From the NCBI GenBank assembly GCA_946803715.1, contig CAMPET010000260.1:5246-18431 (forward strand): DNA of 13,186 bases. The letters are read 5' to 3'. Source of the stretch: Beroe ovata. Its lineage: Eukaryota > Ctenophora > Nuda > Beroida > Beroidae. Made by a program: the position numbers and the translations under genes. Numbering within the stretch: position 1 is the first letter of the stretch; every line of letters starts with the position of its first letter. Shown piece after piece: positions 1 to 8,448 of the stretch. Below the pieces are notes generated by a model that was given only the letters and a program-made list of their open reading frames with translations, was not told the origin of the DNA and did not search any database.

Positions 1-2649
1 AGTAATGTACAGGGTCTGATCGATATTTCTAGTTTGAATTCAACCACACCACGTCTCAATACAACAAAGCTATATGAATTGCAGTCTTTTATTTATATGA
101 ATAAGCCGGATATAGTAGTTTTAAACGAAACCTGGCTTAAGGGCTGTATAAATGACACTGAAATCCTACCCAGAAGTTACAAGGTTTTTCGGCTAGACAG
201 ATCGAATAAAACTCACCCTATTGAGGCAAACTCTAATAAGTATCGTAAAGGGGGTGGTGGTGTGCTTATAGCACATAGAACGGACATTGATATTCAGAGC
301 AGTAAAGTTGGCCTTAAAACTGTGCAGGCAGAGATCCTTACAGTTAGGTTGAAACTTAAGTCTGGGAAAACTTTCAGTATTTCAACATTCTATCGAGTAG
401 GGACCTTGGGATATGATAACTTTGAGTTAGTAAAAGACTATTTGACCACACTGGCCAGTAAAAAGAGGTTGGATAAGCATGTTTTGATTGGGGACTTAAA
501 TTTTCCAGGAATTTGCTGGCCCGACACATCCACCTCGGTTGATTTGCATTCGAAATTTGTCAATCTTCTTACGACTGAGCTAGGACATAGCCAACTCATC
601 AATGATCCTACTCATAAAAGTGGTAACGTCCTAGATCTTTTGTTCACAAATATACCAACTTTAGTTAATAGTATTAAGGTTCTTGGCCCCAAAGAAGCCT
701 GCTCTTCCGATCATCTAGGAATTCAATTCAATATTCAGGTAGATGTATCTATGCGTAAATTTACAAAGCGTAAGGTTTTTAATTATGCTAAAGCTGATTG
801 GAAATCTCTCAACTTTGATATCAAAAGAGTTGACTGGCAGGCACTAGTTGGTAAGGAAGATCCTCACGTCACATGGCCTATATTCAAGAATTGCCTTACC
901 AAGCTTTGCGATAAATATATTCCGAAAAAATCCATTAATTATCAGTTTCAGCCACCTTGGTTTGACAATGATTGTGAAAAGGTTTTAGAAGAGAAGGAAC
1001 GGTGGCGTAGTAGAGCACATTCAGATACAGGTACTGAGGAAGACCTAAACAACTTTCGTAGATGTAGAAAACGTTTCAAGAAAGTGATGAATGACAAAAT
1101 GAAGCTTAATATCACCGACGATTCTGACCCATCACTAATTTCTAAAAAGTTTTGGAAACATGTTAAATCGAATAGTAAATCAACTAGAATACCGGAGACA
1201 GTATGGTACAAGGATATTTTTAGAACGGACTTGAAGGACCAGGCAAATATGTTCAATGACTTTTTCTTTTCTCAATTCTCAGAAAAAAGTAAATACGATA
1301 TTGACATAGATATGGATACTAATGACCCTTCTTCTTCTCTTATATTCCATGAACTGGATGTTATGCTACTTCTAAAGAACATCAACCCTAGTAAGGCTGC
1401 TGGCCCTGATGGCATACATGGTATGGTTTTGAAACACTGTGCAGCATCTCTAGCCAAACCCCTCTCCATCATATTTAATATCTCCTATGTTACCGGGTGT
1501 ATTCCGGATGATTGGAAACTTGCATCCATAGTTCCTATCCATAAGAAGGGCGAAAAGGGCTCCGTTGAGAATTATAGACCAGTCTCTTTAACGTCACTCA
1601 TTATGAAGGTCTTTGAGCGCTGCATTAAGCAGGAAATTTTACTTGCTTGTGGGAGCATGCTAGATGAGAGGCAACATGGTTTTGTCAATTCGAAATCATG
1701 TACAACTCAAATGGTACCATTTGTCCATGACCTCGAAATATCTCTCAATAATAGGTCCAAGTCCGATGTTATTTACTTCGATTTTGCTAAAGCATTTGAT
1801 AGTGTTTCTCATGATATCATTCTCTCTAAACTGAAGCATGAGTACAACATTGACGGTCTGATGCTCAGATTTATCAAATCATATTTACAAGATAGACAGC
1901 AACAAGTAGTCGTTGGCGGTTCCACGTCCTCTAGACTGCCTGTACTTTCTGGGGTTCCACAAGGGTCCTTCCTCGGGCCACTATTATTTGTCCTTTTCAT
2001 AAACGATATGTTTAAATGTGTTTCTGAAGGAACACACATAGCATTGTATGCTGATGACACTAAGATTTATAGAGAGATTTTTGAATCAGAAGACCACTTT
2101 CTGTTACAAGGAGACATACATAAGCTATACGACTGGTCAGTGACTAATAAAATGAGGTTTCATCCCTCGAAATGTAAAGTAGTCTCCATAACAAACCAGC
2201 GTAATATTCTCCATGCCCTACCTTTCACAATCTTTCAGTACAAATTGGATGATACTTATATTGATTATGTCTCATCACAAGTGGATCTTGGTGTGACAAT
2301 TAATACTAAACTCAATTGGAATGAGAATTGTGACAGGCTTGTTAGTAAAGGAAGTTCACAGTTAGGACTTATGATGAGAACTTGCCATTTCACATCGGAC
2401 TGGAGGCAAAAAAGGACATTTTATTTAGCAGTAGTGAGGTCCATATTCGAACACTGCTCAATCTTGTGGAGGCCCCTTAGCCCTAACCAGATTGTTAAAT
2501 TTGATTTGATACAAAAGAGGGCGATAAAATGGATTCTCGGTGAGTGTTACGATCNTCCCATGAACGAGTTGATCAGGGGAAGCAACCTCTCTCCCCTTCT
2601 GAAAAATGAACTCAAATCTCGCAACATTTCCCTCTTATTCAATCATTGA
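1..2649 (+). CDS. LINE ORF2: endonuclease plus reverse transcriptase, 5' partial
   Basis: This is the polyprotein of a non-LTR retrotransposon, which nicks target DNA and copies its RNA there. The frame is open from base 1 (882 codons), so the true start is off the window. Residue numbers below count the TTG at base 34 as 1. An APE-like endonuclease spans about 15-235: NETWL (Glu32), GDLNFPG (153-159), SSDHLG (224-229). The reverse transcriptase spans about 445-720: GPDG (457-460), HKKG, NYRPVSL, YFDFAKAFD (Asp583 catalytic), SGVPQGS (639-645), YADD (672-675). A conserved C-terminal CR1-like region follows (RSIFEHCSILW). No RNase H or zinc knuckle is seen. These traits fit the CR1/L2/Jockey group; the exact clade is an inference. 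The catalytic residues look intact. The protein stops early at TGA 2647, where relatives normally continue for about 100 residues. Codon 841 contains an N (base 2555). Confidence 0.95.
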   Translation, partial: SNVQGLIDISSLNSTTPRLNTTKLYELQSFIYMNKPDIVVLNETWLKGCINDTEILPRSYKVFRLDRSNKTHPIEANSNKYRKGGGGVLIAHRTDIDIQSSKVGLKTVQAEILTVRLKLKSGKTFSISTFYRVGTLGYDNFELVKDYLTTLASKKRLDKHVLIGDLNFPGICWPDTSTSVDLHSKFVNLLTTELGHSQLINDPTHKSGNVLDLLFTNIPTLVNSIKVLGPKEACSSDHLGIQFNIQVDVSMRKFTKRKVFNYAKADWKSLNFDIKRVDWQALVGKEDPHVTWPIFKNCLTKLCDKYIPKKSINYQFQPPWFDNDCEKVLEEKERWRSRAHSDTGTEEDLNNFRRCRKRFKKVMNDKMKLNITDDSDPSLISKKFWKHVKSNSKSTRIPETVWYKDIFRTDLKDQANMFNDFFFSQFSEKSKYDIDIDMDTNDPSSSLIFHELDVMLLLKNINPSKAAGPDGIHGMVLKHCAASLAKPLSIIFNISYVTGCIPDDWKLASIVPIHKKGEKGSVENYRPVSLTSLIMKVFERCIKQEILLACGSMLDERQHGFVNSKSCTTQMVPFVHDLEISLNNRSKSDVIYFDFAKAFDSVSHDIILSKLKHEYNIDGLMLRFIKSYLQDRQQQVVVGGSTSSRLPVLSGVPQGSFLGPLLFVLFINDMFKCVSEGTHIALYADDTKIYREIFESEDHFLLQGDIHKLYDWSVTNKMRFHPSKCKVVSITNQRNILHALPFTIFQYKLDDTYIDYVSSQVDLGVTINTKLNWNENCDRLVSKGSSQLGLMMRTCHFTSDWRQKRTFYLAVVRSIFEHCSILWRPLSPNQIVKFDLIQKRAIKWILGECYDXPMNELIRGSNLSPLLKNELKSRNISLLFNH

Positions 2650-2732
2650 ATAACTTTGCAACGGAGCACATCTTGGGTCACAATCTGCAGCTTGTTACAC
2701 ACATAGTGTTAAACCACCAGTAGATAGCTACT
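1..2732 (+). mobile_element. Non-LTR retrotransposon (CR1/Jockey-like LINE), partial copy
   Basis: The element enters from the left edge with its ORF2 already open, so its 5' UTR and any ORF1 are outside the window. After the TGA at 2647-2649, the next frame (from 2642 to a TAG at 2730-2732) reads SLNNFATEHILGHNLQ, which weakly resembles the Ser-Phe-x-x-x-x-x-x-Glu-His end of CR1-type proteins. The end may therefore be a frameshifted, internally deleted 3' terminus. No poly(A), terminal microsatellite or target-site duplication could be recognised, so the right boundary is approximate. Confidence 0.75.
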
Positions 2733-3205
2733 ACACTCAAGATACATGCCGCACGTTCATCAAATAATATGTCCATTGGACATTAAACTCTAGATGTATA
2801 CATGCGCGGAGAACACAACACGTTAGGCGCTTTCTTGACTTTTGGCAACCGTCCCAAGTACCTTGTACTTCTACAAAAAGCGATGATATTTGCACTTTTG
2901 GTCGTACGATTGCTGTAGAAGGGTCGTTATGTCAGGGAAGTTATATATTATGTACGTAGTAATTGATTTTGCGTTTTACACCTTCATTTCGCGTGACAAA
3001 ATATGAAAACATAACATAAGCAGCCGTACACTAAAGTGTTCTATAATGGAATGTACTCTGGGCTTCGTTCTTAGTATTCAGCAAGTGTACAGAATGCTAA
3101 GGCAGAAGCTAATTCTTCTAAATTCTTGAGCATGCGCTTATGTGTAATTTTTACAAAATGTTAGAGGTTGAGTAAAAAGAAGGCCTGAGATGCTACATGA
3201 TTCAC

Positions 3206-3259
3206 CAACATAGAAACCATCTATATACATATACCTCAACATAGAAACCATCTATATAC
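3206..3259. repeat. Short tandem direct repeat, two copies
   Basis: A 23-base segment beginning CAACATAGAAACC occurs exactly at 3206-3228 and again at 3237-3259, with a period of 31 bases. It is a simple local duplication with no evident function. Confidence 0.9.
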
Positions 3260-3780
3260 CTCAAGTGATCTTGCCTATCAGCCTGACGGACTTTCAGAAG
3301 TGTGAGAACGCTGAAAAATGATCAATCGATTGATTGATAAATTTGATTGATAAATCAAAACCTGAAATACTCGAGATAGGATTGGTATTCGTCACGGCAA
3401 TCAAATAAAGTGTTTCATAGCCTCTCTCTCTTGTTCGTCTCTTTGACACAAACAATGACTATCAAGTGCTATGTCTTCTTCTATGGCATTGTCTTTCTGT
3501 AGTACATGAGTTTGAATACAATGGTCATTTTATAGTCAATACTCATATAATAAGTATACTAGGTGTCAAATGAAACCAATAAATTCTCAGTATCCCGAGA
3601 ATAGCAACATTTTGCTGCTCAAACTTTATTTTCCCTGAAATCAATCTTGCTTTGAGTTCTGCTATCTGTCAGAAAGAGTTCTGCTTTTCAAGTTGCTCAA
3701 ATGTCTCTTTGCTACCCACATACACACACACAGAAGACATTCGGACACAAAAAAATAGGCAAACCACATACCTAGAGTCT

Positions 3781-3823
3781 ACACACACGCATACCTGCAC
3801 ACACGCACACGCACACACACACA
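3781..3823. repeat. CA-rich microsatellite
   Basis: Imperfect (CA)n tract with interspersed CG steps. A shorter CA run lies at 3721-3731. The His/Thr-rich or Cys/Val-rich frames across it are artefacts of the repeat. Confidence 0.9.
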
Positions 3824-4246
3824 AAATGTTGCTGTAACTTACTGTTGTTCGGTAACAATACAATACGTGACCAGTTATAACTTAGTCTATTCTACAAGTT
3901 GTCCATACAGAGATACAGCTACAAGAAGTTGCTATATCGTACAGAGCTATGGAAGTAGAGCTGCATGCTCTATTTACCAATCTCCATAACATAAGTGCCT
4001 GGTATATTGGTTGTGTCGTCACTTAAACGAGGTCGCTATCTAGATTTGAAGTTCGGAAGTGGCACTTCGTTCACTGGATAGTGGATGTTTGAATTGCAGT
4101 GAACTTGATAGGATAAGGATAGGATCTAATGAATATGGGATGAATTGGATGAGTTCTGATTGGATATCGGTCATTCTATTGCACACTGCGCAGTGCACTT
4201 AAGCACAATGCAATCTGCACTTGTCCATTGTACATTGGACATATTC

Positions 4247-4274
4247 GATTATTTGAAATCGATTATTTGAAATC
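4247..4274. repeat. Perfect 14-bp tandem duplication beside a splice acceptor
   Basis: GATTATTTGAAATC is present twice back to back (4247-4260 and 4261-4274). It lies 16 bases before the first base of the PKA exon at 4291, so it covers the zone where the branch point would be expected. Confidence 0.9.
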
Positions 4275-4290
4275 ATACCTACTTCTCCAG

Positions 4291-4356
4291 GGCGACGAGG
4301 CCGAAGCATTCTTCATCATTGAGAAGGGAACGTGTGTTGTAAAAGTCACTGACAGA
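4291..4356 (+). CDS. PRKAR2-like: PKA type II regulatory subunit, exon 1 of 4 in window (start of cAMP-B domain)
   Basis: Exon of the regulatory subunit of cAMP-dependent protein kinase, the cytosolic inhibitor that releases the catalytic subunit when cAMP binds. It encodes exactly 22 codons, GDEAEAFFIIEKG onward, ending KVTDR. It aligns with GEKADSFYIIESG of vertebrate RII, whose corresponding segment is also 22 residues. It is preceded by a pyrimidine-rich acceptor (ACTTCTCCAG) and followed by a consensus donor GTGAGT at 4357; both boundaries are phase 0. This is the first beta strand pair of the second cyclic-nucleotide-binding domain. The N-terminal docking domain, the inhibitor segment and the first cAMP domain are absent from the window and should lie upstream. 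The family assignment rests on all four exons joining in frame. Confidence 0.93.
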
Positions 4357-5879
4357 GTGAGTATAATTACTCCATTACTGTAATTAGATAACGAGATAAT
4401 AATGACAATAACTGATAGCAACCCTTTAACTTGGACTGATAATTGTAGATGCCGTGGGGTAACTACTGTCATTGCAGTCTGCACAAATCCGAGATTCCAC
4501 AATCATGATATCTATCTAAATTCTGCAGTACTCCATTACCCCGGCCCCACATCTACTATAGTTATTGTGATCCCTTCCTGCGTCATATCACCCATAATTG
4601 AGCGGTTACATTTTACCACTCTGGGGGCTGTGGCCAGTGCCTCACTCACCCCCCCTTCTTTTAGTCACCCAGCCACTCACCGGTCACCCCTACCCCCACT
4701 CACTCACCCCTCCCCTCAATCACTNCCCTTCCCCCACTCACCCCCTTTCTCTTACTCACCCAGCCACTCACCCCACTCCCCTCCCGCTCCCCTCACTCAC
4801 TATGGTGTGTGCGAAGTGTCGAGTACAATATGGAATTGTAATATCATAGAAGTGGAGAGGGAGAGTGAAAGTCCAGTGTAAATTGTAATTATACCGGAAA
4901 ATAAATGTCCATCATCATGTAGAATTTGCCTCCCCACACACCATACAGTAAGGGGAGGGAGAGTTCATTTAGGGGGCATTAGGGTGGTCGGTTGGTATTA
5001 CACTCCACTTCGCCCTTTTATGATCGGTAATTTACGGGTTGCGAAATTGAGAGACTTATGTACGGTTTATGTGCGGTGTTCATATGGGGTTGGTATATCG
5101 GGTGTAGAATTGATCGGTGGGTGCAGAGAGGGATGTCTTGTTACTTGATGTTCGCCCACACTCCCCACACACTTGTTCCTACTGACATACCTCATCCACA
5201 GGCTCAACCAGGGGACAGCGAAGAATCACAGGTTCACATTTCACATTATTTCACATTTCATATCACCCCCACTTACACTTCGTAGTTAGCTAAGTTCAGT
5301 GCAATAATTCCTCCGAGCTCTTATCCTATCCACAGGAGAGTCAAATATATCTACATACTATTCAGTCGACTATAGTTCTCAAATGTATACATATTTTTTT
5401 ACTTTTCTATGCATGTTGCTTGTTTATTACAAGAAAAACTCGCAAAACAATGAACTTTTAGTTGAGTATGATATGGTGGTGACGCGCATCAAAGCTGCTC
5501 AAAAATAGCATATTTGATATCGATTCAAGATTAAATTCGTGACTATCACGGGGACCTATGAAGAATGTCCATTCCACTTATTATACACTGTACAATAACA
5601 TGTATAAAATCTATAGATAGGTGGTCACCTGTCGAATATACATTATACACTGTACATACATCTTCCGCAATCAATTGATACAGTATACACTGAACATGGT
5701 TCCCAAGAATACATCTTACACTGCTAGATTCCTAAGAATTCTATGTAGATGTTCTTCAGAACAGGAATCAGAATTGTACACTCATCCCGCTACACTTGAA
5801 TATGACCCCCCTACCCTCTGTGACATGGAATCTCCCCTCCAACTGATTTCTAATGCTCATATTTTAGTTCTCATCGCAG
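4357..5879 (+). other. PKA gene intron (1523 bp)
   Basis: GT-AG intron from GTGAGT to TCATCGCAG. It carries a C-rich simple-sequence patch (about 4640-4800), a TTCACAT-rich patch at 5231-5260, and a 15-bp direct repeat, ATTATACACTGTACA, at 5580-5594 and 5642-5656. No extra exon was recognised. Confidence 0.85.
4640..4802. repeat. C-rich CACTCACCC simple-sequence patch
   Basis: A pyrimidine/C-rich tract on the plus strand built from irregular CACTCACCCC and CCCCTCCC units, including two copies of CACCCAGCCACTCACC (4666-4681 and 4757-4772). An N sits inside it at 4725. The Pro/Ser/His-rich open frames across it reflect the repeat, not a gene. Confidence 0.85.
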
Positions 5880-5934
5880 CACACAAACGAGGAGGTGGAG
5901 GTTAACAAGCTGGAACGAGGCGACTACTTTGGCG
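5880..5934 (+). CDS. PRKAR2-like: PKA type II regulatory subunit, exon 2 of 4 in window
   Basis: Fifty-five bases encode HTNEEVEVNKLERGDYFG plus the first base of the next codon, so the exon ends in phase 1. It matches the RII segment that carries QEVEIA and ends KGQYFG. The loop before EVEV is about six residues shorter than in vertebrate RII alpha, as judged from the known family sequence. The acceptor is TCATCGCAG and the donor is GTAAGC at 5935. The YFG at the end leads directly into the phosphate-binding cassette encoded by the next exon. Confidence 0.92.
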
Positions 5935-6067
5935 GTAAGCGAGTTAATTATCCTCATAATTACCAGATAATTGGATAATTAGCTATGACCTATGTCGTTA
6001 ACTTTATCACACTTGGTCATTTGTGATGTGAATTACCATGTGTGTTATCATGTGTGTTATCATGACG

Positions 6068-6225
6068 TGTCAAGTGTCAACATGTCACACCTAACAATGA
6101 ACTGTCTCTACAGTCATTCCTATGACACATGTTATCTGTGTAGGTGTTGATTGACAGCTGACACCCAAACAATTGACACTTGCAATGTTCATGTGTCATT
6201 CTACTGAGCACAGTGTTCACTGTCA
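6068..6225. promoter_or_regulatory. Clustered TGTCA/TGACA motifs in intron (candidate enhancer)
   Basis: Nine copies of TGTCA or its complement occur in 158 bases, starting at 6068, 6075, 6083, 6123, 6152, 6159, 6174, 6194 and 6221. TGACA(G) is the core bound by TALE homeodomain factors (MEIS, PKNOX, TGIF). TTGACAGCTGACA at 6151-6163 resembles a paired site, and TCACACCT at 6085-6092 matches a T-box half-site. Regulatory function is an inference from motif density only; part could reflect simple-sequence drift. Confidence 0.3.
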
Positions 6226-6428
6226 AGCCCTTACCGGTCTAATTTCTGTGTAACGCAGTCGGTAGACATTGTATACTCTATCGTGAAACTTTGCACGTTA
6301 AAAACTTCGTCCAAGTATACATTGTTTGAATACTAAGGAAATGTCTTACAGCGCTCTTGTACTACTACTTGCGTGTCAAATTATTGTCCTTATTAGCTGA
6401 TTACATAACCATAAACGTTGGTAATTTA

Positions 6429-6450
6429 TGTGTGTGTGTGTGTGTGTGTG
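6429..6450. repeat. (TG)n microsatellite
   Basis: Eleven uninterrupted TG units ending directly at an unresolved base (N at 6451), so the tract length in the assembly may be unreliable. Confidence 0.95.
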
Positions 6451-6845
6451 NTTGAAAATTTTACCCAAATCCATACTTCTAGTGCTCATATATCTAAAAT
6501 CGAGACGTTTTTGAATCATTATGAATAGAAAAGTAAGTGTGACCACTATCAGGTGATTAGATTACAGGGCAATTTTGAATTACGCTTTTTTTAACAATTT
6601 GATTTACTTAGCTTTAAGACCCAACCTCAGAATGGGTAGCTGACTCTAGGTCATGATTTTAGGTCATTTAGGGGGGCTAGGGTATAGAGAAGCAATTAAA
6701 ATAACAATTTCGGGGTTAAGGCATATTCTCTTTGTATGAGAAGTGCAAAAATGAGATGACAAAAAAGTGGCCAAAGTTACCCCGCCGGCCAAAGTAACCC
6801 CAGTTTACGGTATTGTAGTTTCTACGCAAACTGTCTCCCCTTCAG

Positions 6846-6914
6846 AACTGGCTCTACTGTTCAACAAACCAAGAGCGGCATCAGTATACGCACAAACAGA
6901 CGTTGCATGCGCAG
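6846..6914 (+). CDS. PRKAR2-like: PKA type II regulatory subunit, exon 3 of 4 in window (cAMP-B phosphate-binding cassette)
   Basis: After joining to the previous exon (G|AA gives Glu) it encodes [16 protein letters not shown] and then QTDVACA. Together with the preceding Gly this is the FGELAL...NKPRAAS phosphate-binding cassette of cAMP domain B. Both cAMP-contacting residues are present: the Glu of GELA and the Arg of PRAA. The site therefore looks competent for cAMP. The acceptor CTCCCCTTCAG is strong and the donor is GTCAGT at 6915. The exon is 69 bases and ends in phase 1. Confidence 0.95.
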
Positions 6915-7015
6915 GTCAGTACCCGAAATCACATTTCCCCTTAGAATGATGTATTTTGCGGCAGTTGGTATTTCCCGACATTTTCTCCAACCAATTGATC
7001 ATCCCACTCACTCAG
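6915..7015 (+). other. PKA gene intron (101 bp)
   Basis: Short GT-AG intron from GTCAGT to CACTCACTCAG. Its removal joins ACA-G to TG-TTG, giving [16 protein letters not shown] in one frame. The long open frame that reads through it is only apparent. Confidence 0.92.
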
Positions 7016-7149
7016 TGTTGGACGTTAGTGCGTTTGAGCGTCTCCTGGGACCCTGTGTCGAGATTATGTCGAGGAATGTGTCCAACTACGAGGAACAGCT
7101 GACGACCCTGTTCGGTGAACAGCTCACGATTGATGATCTCAGGAGATAA
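7016..7149 (+). CDS. PRKAR2-like: PKA type II regulatory subunit, terminal coding exon (C-helix and stop)
   Basis: It encodes [18 protein letters not shown], then [11 protein letters not shown] and a tail ending TIDDLRR, followed by TAA at 7147-7149. The ERLLGPC..IM.RN..YEEQL..LFG pattern is that of RII alpha/beta (ERLLGPCMDIMKRN, YEEQLVKMFG) rather than RI, which ends differently. This sets the type II call. The segment forms the B/C helices that cap cAMP in domain B. Its length and end point fit a complete C-terminus. The four exons together supply about 107 residues of an expected protein of roughly 370-420. Confidence 0.95.
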
Positions 7150-8049
7150 GATGGGACCTTTCCCTGCGCGCGCGCACGCTCTCCCACGCTCCTTCTCTTA
7201 TCTTTATCTACTTTTTATTTATTTGTAACGAGATCAATCACTCCTCCCTACTGTTTCTGAGAGTGACCGCAGCATCGCGCGCTCGTGTTTGTTTGTGTGA
7301 CGCAACGTTATGTGCCACGCGTTACCTTGAAATTAATGTGTTATGTTATACTCCTCGTTTCTCTCTCTTTCGATCAGATTCTCTATTCCGGAGCTATTGT
7401 TGTTGTGTTTTGTGGAGCTCTTCATCAATTATCATTGAGAATTGCACCAGGGAATGCAAGAATACGGCTGATTCTTGATATTCTGTCAAATGACAGGTTC
7501 ATTCACTCAGTTTGTTGATAAAATGTCAAAGACGTTGAATTCAAAGATGATCGTGGCAGGACAGATATTGTTATTAGGTAGTCGAATGCTTATAATTGTT
7601 TGAGTTGACATTGCAATGGTTCTATTGTTCTAATTGTTACTCAAATTTTCTTATTGCTCAGTCGAAGATGTACATAAAAGTTAAATCATAAATTACATGA
7701 CTTATAGTAATCTTTTGACATATTTCCCAAGATATAGTTAGATTAGGTCTGATCATAACTGAAAACAGGGGTAAACATTTTAAATTTGACTAATTGGAAA
7801 ATTCGAGAGCATGAATGCTGAGTGATGAAAGTGTTTTTAATCATTTTCCTCTTGACTCTTCGTCAAAGTTTTCCTGAAATGTTGTACAATGTTTTTGGTA
7901 TTGATATTCAATTATATTTATCCCTTTGTTAAGCATTTACTCTGTAATCGATTATAGATAACTGTAATAGATCTATAGTTGGACTATAATAAATATAGGA
8001 ATTGTATGATACGTTAATTAATTCCAATCAAGCGTTTATACCTGTTCGA
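7150..8049 (+). other. Probable 3' UTR and downstream flank of PKA gene
   Basis: AT-rich sequence without a credible coding exon; open frames at 7263-7518 lack conserved features and run through a CG-alternating patch (7164-7180, GCGCGCGCGC). The likely poly(A) signal is near 7988. The exact transcript end cannot be fixed from sequence. Confidence 0.6.
7988..7993 (+). promoter_or_regulatory. Candidate poly(A) signal AATAAA for the PKA gene
   Basis: Canonical hexamer 838 bases after the stop codon, followed 40-80 bases downstream by a T/G-rich stretch (TGTTCGAGTGTTCGGATGTT) that could be the cleavage-stimulating element. It is the only canonical plus-strand hexamer I saw between 7150 and 8050. 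Confidence 0.45.
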
Positions 8050-8225
8050 GTGTTCGGATGTTTATTTAGGATTTCTCCCTGCCCTGGCTCCGCCGGCAGG
8101 ATCAGGGCTGTATTGTCGGCAAGGAACCACTGCCGGCAAAACTGCTAGTGTGCATTGTATTTGTAAAATTTTCCGGCGCAGAATCAAGATTGCGCGGCAG
8201 CGAGGAAAATTGCCGGATGTTATCT

Positions 8226-8302
8226 GTCCACTGTTTCTTGCGCGCGCCTCCATCAAAGGCCTTCGATGAAGGCACGTGCGCCACGCGCAAGAAACAGTGG
8301 AC
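8226..8302. repeat. 77-bp near-perfect palindrome (hairpin/cruciform)
   Basis: Outer arms are perfect over 19 bases: GTCCACTGTTTCTTGCGCG at 8226-8244 and its reverse complement at 8284-8302. The interior also pairs: 8240-8259 with 8260-8279, with three mismatches and one G-T pair and no loop, centred on AAAGGCCTTC. A nine-base asymmetry on the right arm separates the two registers. Almost every base can be paired, which is typical of a small foldback or MITE-like unit. Confidence 0.9.
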
Positions 8303-8418
8303 TTTTCAGTTCACTGAGTAGAACAGGGGCGCGGCAACGTGTGCACATGTCTGAGAATAAGTTTGCGCCGCGCGCGCGCAAAACGAAATTCTCGACAGCG
8401 GTCTATCATCGATCGACA

Positions 8419-8448
8419 ATTTTTTATTTTGCATGCAAAATAAAAAAT
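8419..8448. repeat. Perfect 30-bp palindrome
   Basis: The sequence is its own reverse complement over 30 bases, centred on GCATGC (8431-8436), with arms ATTTTTTATTTT and AAAATAAAAAAT. A further AAAATAAAAAATTG follows at 8460-8473, so the right arm motif is present twice. Confidence 0.97.

Larger units (their letters stand above)
2650..4290. other. Non-coding spacer, probably intron of the downstream kinase-subunit gene
   Basis: No coding exon was found on either strand; the short open frames are interrupted and compositionally random. I looked here for the preceding exon of the PKA regulatory subunit (the end of the first cAMP domain and the linker before the GDEAEA exon) and did not find it. 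The stretch holds a short tandem duplication, a 14-bp palindrome (3321-3334, ATCAATCGATTGAT), a CA tract and a 14-bp tandem duplication at its right end. An AATAAA at 3404-3409 has no gene to serve. Confidence 0.6.
5935..6845 (+). other. PKA gene intron (911 bp)
   Basis: GT-AG intron from GTAAGC to CTCCCCTTCAG. It contains a dense cluster of TGTCA/TGACA pentamers (6068-6225), a 12-bp tandem repeat CATGTGTGTTAT at 6037-6060, a pure TG microsatellite (6429-6450, followed by an N), and a near-identical 15-mer GGCCAAAGTTACCCC / GGCCAAAGTAACCCC at 6769 and 6787. No coding exon was seen. Confidence 0.85.

Noticed and set aside
948-2060. Minus-strand open frames inside the LINE
   Set aside because: They are antisense shadows of the RT reading frame.
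3652-3863. Open frames across the CA tract on both strands
   Set aside because: They are repetitive His/Thr or Val/Cys translations of the microsatellite.
4402-4881. 159-codon Pro/Ser-rich open frame
   Set aside because: It lies inside the PKA intron and its middle is the C-rich CACTCACCC repeat; no splice or coding signal supports it.
6767-7149. Continuous open frames reading through PKA splice sites
   Set aside because: The conserved RII residues require the GT-AG intron at 6915-7015; the read-through residues match nothing in the family.
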